The position numbers and the translations under genes were made by a program. From WHTK01 sp965197795 (lineage in GTDB: Bacteria > Chloroflexota > Dehalococcoidia > DSTF01 > WHTK01), in assembly GCA_965197795.1 (NCBI GenBank), contig OZ240228.1, positions 1,550,001-1,614,000 on the forward strand: a DNA stretch of 64,000 nucleotides, given 5' to 3'. The notes under the pieces are model-generated. The model saw only the letters and a program-made list of their open reading frames with translations. It made no database searches and had not been told where the DNA came from. Of the stretch, positions 60,852 to 64,000 are shown piece by piece (within the stretch, counting starts at the first letter, position 1; every line of letters begins with the position of its first letter).

Positions 60852-60918
60852 CCGGTCGATCGACACGCATGCCGGGCCAGCACGTACGGCACGATTTTGC
60901 GCCCGCAGGGTGACCTAC

Positions 60919-61698
60919 TCAGTTGGCGCCGCGCCAGGTCTCCATGTTGTCCAGCGGCTGATAGCCGATCTGCTCGGCCACGTCGCTGATGTCCCAGAAG
61001 CGCCACTTGTTGTTGGACACCCCGTAGTAGATGGCGAACTTCACGTCATCCGATGCCGCGACCGCGCACCGGTAGAGGTGTTTTAGATCGCGGGGCGTCA
61101 GCAAGGTCGCGAACTGACGCTGATCGCGCGGCCCGGCCCCTTCTCGCCCCATGGTTCCCAGGCGCAGGCAGATCACCGACATGCCGAACTTGTCGCTGAA
61201 GTAGCGGCCCGCGGCCTCAGCCGCTGCCTTGCCGATCCCGTACGGCCCGTTTGGACGTACCGGCATGCGTGAATCGATCAGCGGCATGGTCGCCGGGTCC
61301 AGCCCCTCGTAATCGCCCTTGCAGATGGCCGAGTACGGGTAGTCCTGCTGATACTCCTCCGTGGCCCGGTTGGAGCTCGTGTAGATATAGCGCTTCACGC
61401 CCGCTTCCTGTGCCGCGCGCATCGAGTTGAACGTGGCGTGGATGTTGTTCGCGTAGGCATCCTCCCAGGAGAGGTTTCCCGCCGGGTTGTTGGCGAAGTC
61501 GACCACGATATCAATGCCGTCGAAGGCGTGCTGTATCGCTTCGAGATCCGTCATATCGGCGACCAGGCAGTCCTCGAAGCCCTCCGCCGGGCGCAGATCG
61601 ATCGCGCTGAGCTCGTACTCGTCCTGAAGTGCTTCGCGCACCATCTGCGCGATGCGGCCCGCCGCGCCGGTAATCAGTACCTTCTGCTTATCTGCCAC
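60919..61698 (-). CDS. NAD-dependent epimerase/dehydratase (extended SDR)
   Basis: The 259-residue protein has the Rossmann loop VLITGAAGRIAQMVREAL, DFANNPAGNLSWEDAYANNI, YTSSN and the active-site YGIGK (Y-x3-K). Overall it resembles uronate dehydrogenase-like and other sugar-nucleotide or aldose-modifying SDRs. The C-terminal GVSNNKWRFWDIS is typical of that branch. A hairpin (CCCCACC..GGTGGGG at 61717-61740) lies just upstream of its AGGAGG. The substrate is not certain. Confidence 0.85.
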   Translation of the reverse strand: MADKQKVLITGAAGRIAQMVREALQDEYELSAIDLRPAEGFEDCLVADMTDLEAIQHAFDGIDIVVDFANNPAGNLSWEDAYANNIHATFNSMRAAQEAGVKRYIYTSSNRATEEYQQDYPYSAICKGDYEGLDPATMPLIDSRMPVRPNGPYGIGKAAAEAAGRYFSDKFGMSVICLRLGTMGREGAGPRDQRQFATLLTPRDLKHLYRCAVAASDDVKFAIYYGVSNNKWRFWDISDVAEQIGYQPLDNMETWRGAN

Positions 61699-61716
61699 GC
61701 CATTCCTCCTCGCGCC

Positions 61717-61740
61717 CCACCGGTTAACCCGGGTGGGGAA
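61717..61740 (-). promoter_or_regulatory. Hairpin before the epimerase ribosome-binding site
   Basis: CCCCACC and GGTGGGG pair around a 10-base loop containing GTTAAC. It ends ten bases before the gene's AGGAGG, so it may act as an upstream terminator or affect translation. Confidence 0.4.
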
Positions 61741-61785
61741 AGCGGACGTAATTCTACGACCCGGAAGCCCCGATTCGAACGGGCC

Positions 61786-62130
61786 TTAGTTTTTGGGCGG
61801 CCCCTTCTTATTCCTCTCGCGCAGCAGGGCTTCCTCGACTAGCTTCAGCGCGCCGGGAAATCCGGATGGGTTCACGGGCCCGCCGGCGACATACGGACTG
61901 ACGTCCTCGACGATGGTGCGAAGGCCATGCGCCAGGCCGTACAGCCGCGCCTCCACGGGCTCGATCGGGAAGCCCTCCATCGGCATCAGCTCCGCGATCG
62001 CTGCGTCGAGGGCGGCGGCAGTCTCCTCGTCCAGTGCTTCCGCCGGCGTGCGGTTGCGCAGAATTCTGAGACCGTCCAGCAGCAGGTGCTGAACCTGGTG
62101 CACCGTTTCGCGTGGTGGTTCTCCCGGCAT
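61786..62130 (-). CDS. Hypothetical small soluble protein
   Basis: The ATG at 62130 is chosen because AGGAGG stands upstream; longer frames lack such a site. The 114-residue product is largely helical and acidic (QHLLLDGLRILRNRTPAEAL; TAAALDAAIAELMPMEGFPI) and ends NKKGPPKN. No family was recognised. It may share a transcript with the epimerase downstream. Confidence 0.6.
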   Translation of the reverse strand: MPGEPPRETVHQVQHLLLDGLRILRNRTPAEALDEETAAALDAAIAELMPMEGFPIEPVEARLYGLAHGLRTIVEDVSPYVAGGPVNPSGFPGALKLVEEALLRERNKKGPPKN

Positions 62131-62326
62131 GTCCCCCTCCTCGAAGGCAGTTGCTGTCTGCCGACGCTCGTACAGCCCGATTGGGGCGTCGGCTCGCTTC
62201 CTACCGGGTCCGTCAGCTAGGATGGCCGAACCTCCCCGCCCTGCCAGCGGCATCGCCTGGTCGAGGTGATTCTGTCGCCCGCTGCAGGGGGCGTCAAATC
62301 ATGAGCCCTAATGAGGACCGTCGGGA

Positions 62327-63319
62327 TCAGTTCCGGGTTACCTTGTAAACCTTTACGAGATTGTTGCCGGTGTCGGCGACATACAGCCTCTCACCATCCG
62401 GCGAGATCGCCGTGTCATGCGTGCCCCGCAATCCAGCCAGCGGCAGCGTGGCCAGGCGCGTCCCTTCCAGGTCAAAGGCGAGGACCAGGCCGTTACCGGG
62501 GTGGCTGAGATAGAAAACGCCCTGAGGATCCAACGATATGACCTGCGGCGCCACATCGCTGCCCGGTACACCGGTGTTAAATGAGGCGATGTGCTCTCCG
62601 TCCGCTGAGAACTTCTGAACCCGGAAGTTGCCCGCGTCGACGACGTAGACGTTGCCGTCGACATCGCGGTCGACGCCAATTGGCGACGTAAATTGACCAT
62701 CCTCGCGCCCTGACTCGCCGAAGGAGAAGAGGTACTCGCCGTCGGTCGTAAACACCTGGACCCGGTTGTTACCGAAGTCCGCTGAGTAGACCCGCTGATC
62801 TATGACTAGTGTGCCCATCGCCGATAGGAACTGCCCCGTCTCACGGCCTCGCTCGCCCCAAACGATTACGGACTCTCCCTGCGGGGAGAATTTCTGCACC
62901 CGGCTGTTACGAGATTCGCCGACGTAGATGAAGCCGTCCGAGGCTACGTAGATGCCCGTCGGGGCGCCAAGTTGGCCGGGCGCCTCGCCGTCACCGGCCC
63001 ACTGCGCCAGCACGCTGCCATCAGGCGCGAGCTTGAACAGCCGGCCGCCGCGAAACTCCGTAAGGTAAAGGTTGCCATCCGGGCCGAATGCCATGTGGTT
63101 GGGGCCCATGAACTCCGGCTCCGAGGGATCGTCACCCCACACGTCGATCAGTTCGCAGCTGAGTGGCTCAGCGGCAGGCGAGGCCGGCGCCGCGGTTGTC
63201 GGCTGGTCAGCGGCAGGCTGGTCGCTGATCTTCGGGTCGCCGTCATCGCCACAGGCAACGAGCAGCAGGATCGCGACGAGTGCGGCGAATCTCGACCCGT
63301 TAGTCAGATGGTTTTTCAA
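62327..63319 (-). CDS. NHL-repeat beta-propeller lipoprotein
   Basis: I start at TTG 63319, eight bases behind AAGGAG, giving 330 residues; a frame-extending ATG at 63337 lies upstream of that site. A lipoprotein signal (AALVAILLLVAC) is followed by a proline/alanine-rich linker and six NHL blades, for example RVQKFSPQGESVIVWGERGR, VQVFTTDGEYLFSFGESGRE and VYVVDAGNFRVQKFS. Such propellers bind proteins or glycans outside the membrane. The function is unknown. Confidence 0.88.
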   Translation of the reverse strand: MKNHLTNGSRFAALVAILLLVACGDDGDPKISDQPAADQPTTAAPASPAAEPLSCELIDVWGDDPSEPEFMGPNHMAFGPDGNLYLTEFRGGRLFKLAPDGSVLAQWAGDGEAPGQLGAPTGIYVASDGFIYVGESRNSRVQKFSPQGESVIVWGERGRETGQFLSAMGTLVIDQRVYSADFGNNRVQVFTTDGEYLFSFGESGREDGQFTSPIGVDRDVDGNVYVVDAGNFRVQKFSADGEHIASFNTGVPGSDVAPQVISLDPQGVFYLSHPGNGLVLAFDLEGTRLATLPLAGLRGTHDTAISPDGERLYVADTGNNLVKVYKVTRN

Positions 63320-63550
63320 GTCCACGGCTCCTTGCATTGGTCGGGCGAATCGTGCCCCCCGTTACCTGCATCAGCTACGTTCCGGATTGTTTCATGGATC
63401 GCTCACCGGGCCCGCTTCACGTGCTGAGAATATCCGAGGACGCTGCTGCTGAGCTGCACGCCAGACTGCGAATCGCTCGACGCCGGCAGGCCCGTCCGCC
63501 TACGGCCTGCGCCTTAGGGTCGAACAAGGCTAGAATGCCCTCATCTATGT

Positions 63551-63566
63551 TTTACGTGAACGTAAA
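63551..63566. promoter_or_regulatory. Perfect palindrome, candidate operator of the MFS gene
   Basis: TTTACGT-GA-ACGTAAA is a 16-bp perfect inverted repeat 37 bases before the MFS gene start. Its form matches operators of MerR- or TetR-type regulators. No regulator gene is adjacent within the window. Confidence 0.5.
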
Positions 63567-63602
63567 CGTCGCTTCGCAACGTCCGGCTGAGGTTTGGGGA
63601 TC

Positions 63603-64000
63603 TTGCGAGGACCGGTAAACGAAGCAGAGCCCTTCCGAAGACGCCGTCGATTGCGCTTGCCGCCAACCTTTACGTCGCTGAGGCACGCTGACTTCCGCCT
63701 CCTCTGGTTTACATCCCTGGTCAACGCCGGCTCCAACTGGCTGCAGCAGGTGACCCTGGGTTGGCTGGCTTACGATCTCACGGGCTCGGCGCTCACGGCG
63801 GCCATCGTCTTCGGTGTGCGCTCGCTGCCGCAGCTGCTTATCGGACCGCTCGGCGGCGTCCTCGGCGATCGCTTCGACCGCAAGAGCGTGCTGATGGTCA
63901 ACTCCGGCTACATGGCCCTGCTGGCCATGGGATTCGCACTGCTGCTCAGCGTTGGGGATGTCCAGGCCTGGCACCTGATCGCTTTCACCCTGCTCCAGGG
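63603..64000 (+). CDS. MFS transporter (5' part; continues beyond window)
   Basis: A frame from TTG 63603 (another TTG at 63594; no ATG close) is open to the right edge. After a basic N-terminus it reads LRHADFRLLWFTSLVNAGSN, WLQQVTLGWLAYDLTGSAL and the motif A-like GPLGGVLGDRFDRKSVLM, with two to four helices visible. This is typical of EntS/MFS_3-type exporters. The substrate is unknown; the palindrome upstream suggests a dedicated regulator. Confidence 0.85.
   Translation, partial: MRGPVNEAEPFRRRRRLRLPPTFTSLRHADFRLLWFTSLVNAGSNWLQQVTLGWLAYDLTGSALTAAIVFGVRSLPQLLIGPLGGVLGDRFDRKSVLMVNSGYMALLAMGFALLLSVGDVQAWHLIAFTLLQ

Noticed and set aside
63337..63618. 93-codon plus-strand frame before the MFS gene
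   Set aside because: There is no ribosome site or domain, composition is shadow-like, and it overlaps the MFS start and the palindrome.
1..64000. CRISPR array, rRNA operon or replication origin
   Set aside because: No regularly spaced repeats, rRNA motifs or clusters of DnaA-box-like sites were seen on reading both strands.

Overview
The window looks like chromosomal DNA of a high-GC bacterium, most likely a member of the Chloroflexota (Dehalococcoidia/SAR202-like). This rests on a DUF2298 (Chlor_Arch_YYY) protein next to a TIGR03663 protein, DUF3179 and NHL lipoproteins, a long SRP RNA, a nickel superoxide dismutase, and an inositol-phosphate synthase beside PimA-like and PI-synthase-like genes. 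The assignment is inferred from gene content; no rRNA or phylogenetic test was possible.

Layout. 1-9.6 kb (minus): an operon rnc-smc-ftsY-DUF2298-TIGR03663, led by a recognisable promoter and a hairpin over the rnc ribosome-binding site. 9.6-11.2 kb (plus): CCA-adding enzyme and a small membrane protein. 11.2-12.0 kb: a lower-GC accessory membrane-protein pair, one apparently frameshifted. 12.0-21.0 kb (minus): SRP RNA, a G5/3D cell-wall protein, rsmA, ispE, a membrane protein, an exonuclease-DinG helicase, an acetyltransferase and an M20 peptidase. 21.0-22.2 kb: a membrane protein and an alpha/beta hydrolase lacking its nucleophile serine. 22.2-23.8 kb: a 1.58-kb transposon-like unit with inverted ends and a 6-bp target duplication, carrying only a DNA methyltransferase whose nuclease-like C-terminus is out of frame after a G7 tract. 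23.9-24.1 kb: tRNA-Lys and tRNA-Leu. 24.2-28.6 kb: two peptide-ABC ATPases, a methyltransferase and a DUF3179 lipoprotein. 28.7-32.2 kb: nitroreductase, EVE protein, A-type Fe-S carrier, SufR-like regulator and cysteine desulfurase. 32.2-35.2 kb: membrane protein, orphan NuoB with an extra cysteine-rich tail, VOC protein, and nickel SOD with its maturation protease.

35.4-48.5 kb (mostly plus) is the most interesting region: galU, a nuclease-fold-like protein, an enoyl-ACP reductase-like SDR, an HTH/inositol-3-phosphate synthase in-frame fusion, a tandem two-domain lipid acyltransferase, a PHP phosphoesterase, a PimA-like glycosyltransferase, a CDP-alcohol phosphatidyltransferase, a double-thioredoxin protein and a GT39-like membrane protein. 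Together these could make inositol-1-phosphate, phosphatidylinositol, and a glycosylated, acylated PI (a PIM-like glycolipid). Two pseudogenes (a retropepsin-like protease and a beta-propeller lipoprotein) interrupt it.

48.5-64 kb: peptidase MA, prfB with its programmed +1 frameshift, uracil-DNA glycosylase, a methyltransferase remnant, HIT and thioesterase genes, a two-gene hotdog dehydratase with an HxlR regulator, an ECF sigma/anti-sigma pair, a CoA-transferase, a small HTH protein, a lipoprotein broken by one amber codon, pyrE behind an attenuator-like leader with a 46-codon small ORF, an SDR epimerase, an NHL lipoprotein and the start of an MFS transporter. Several decayed genes lie between 38 and 60 kb.
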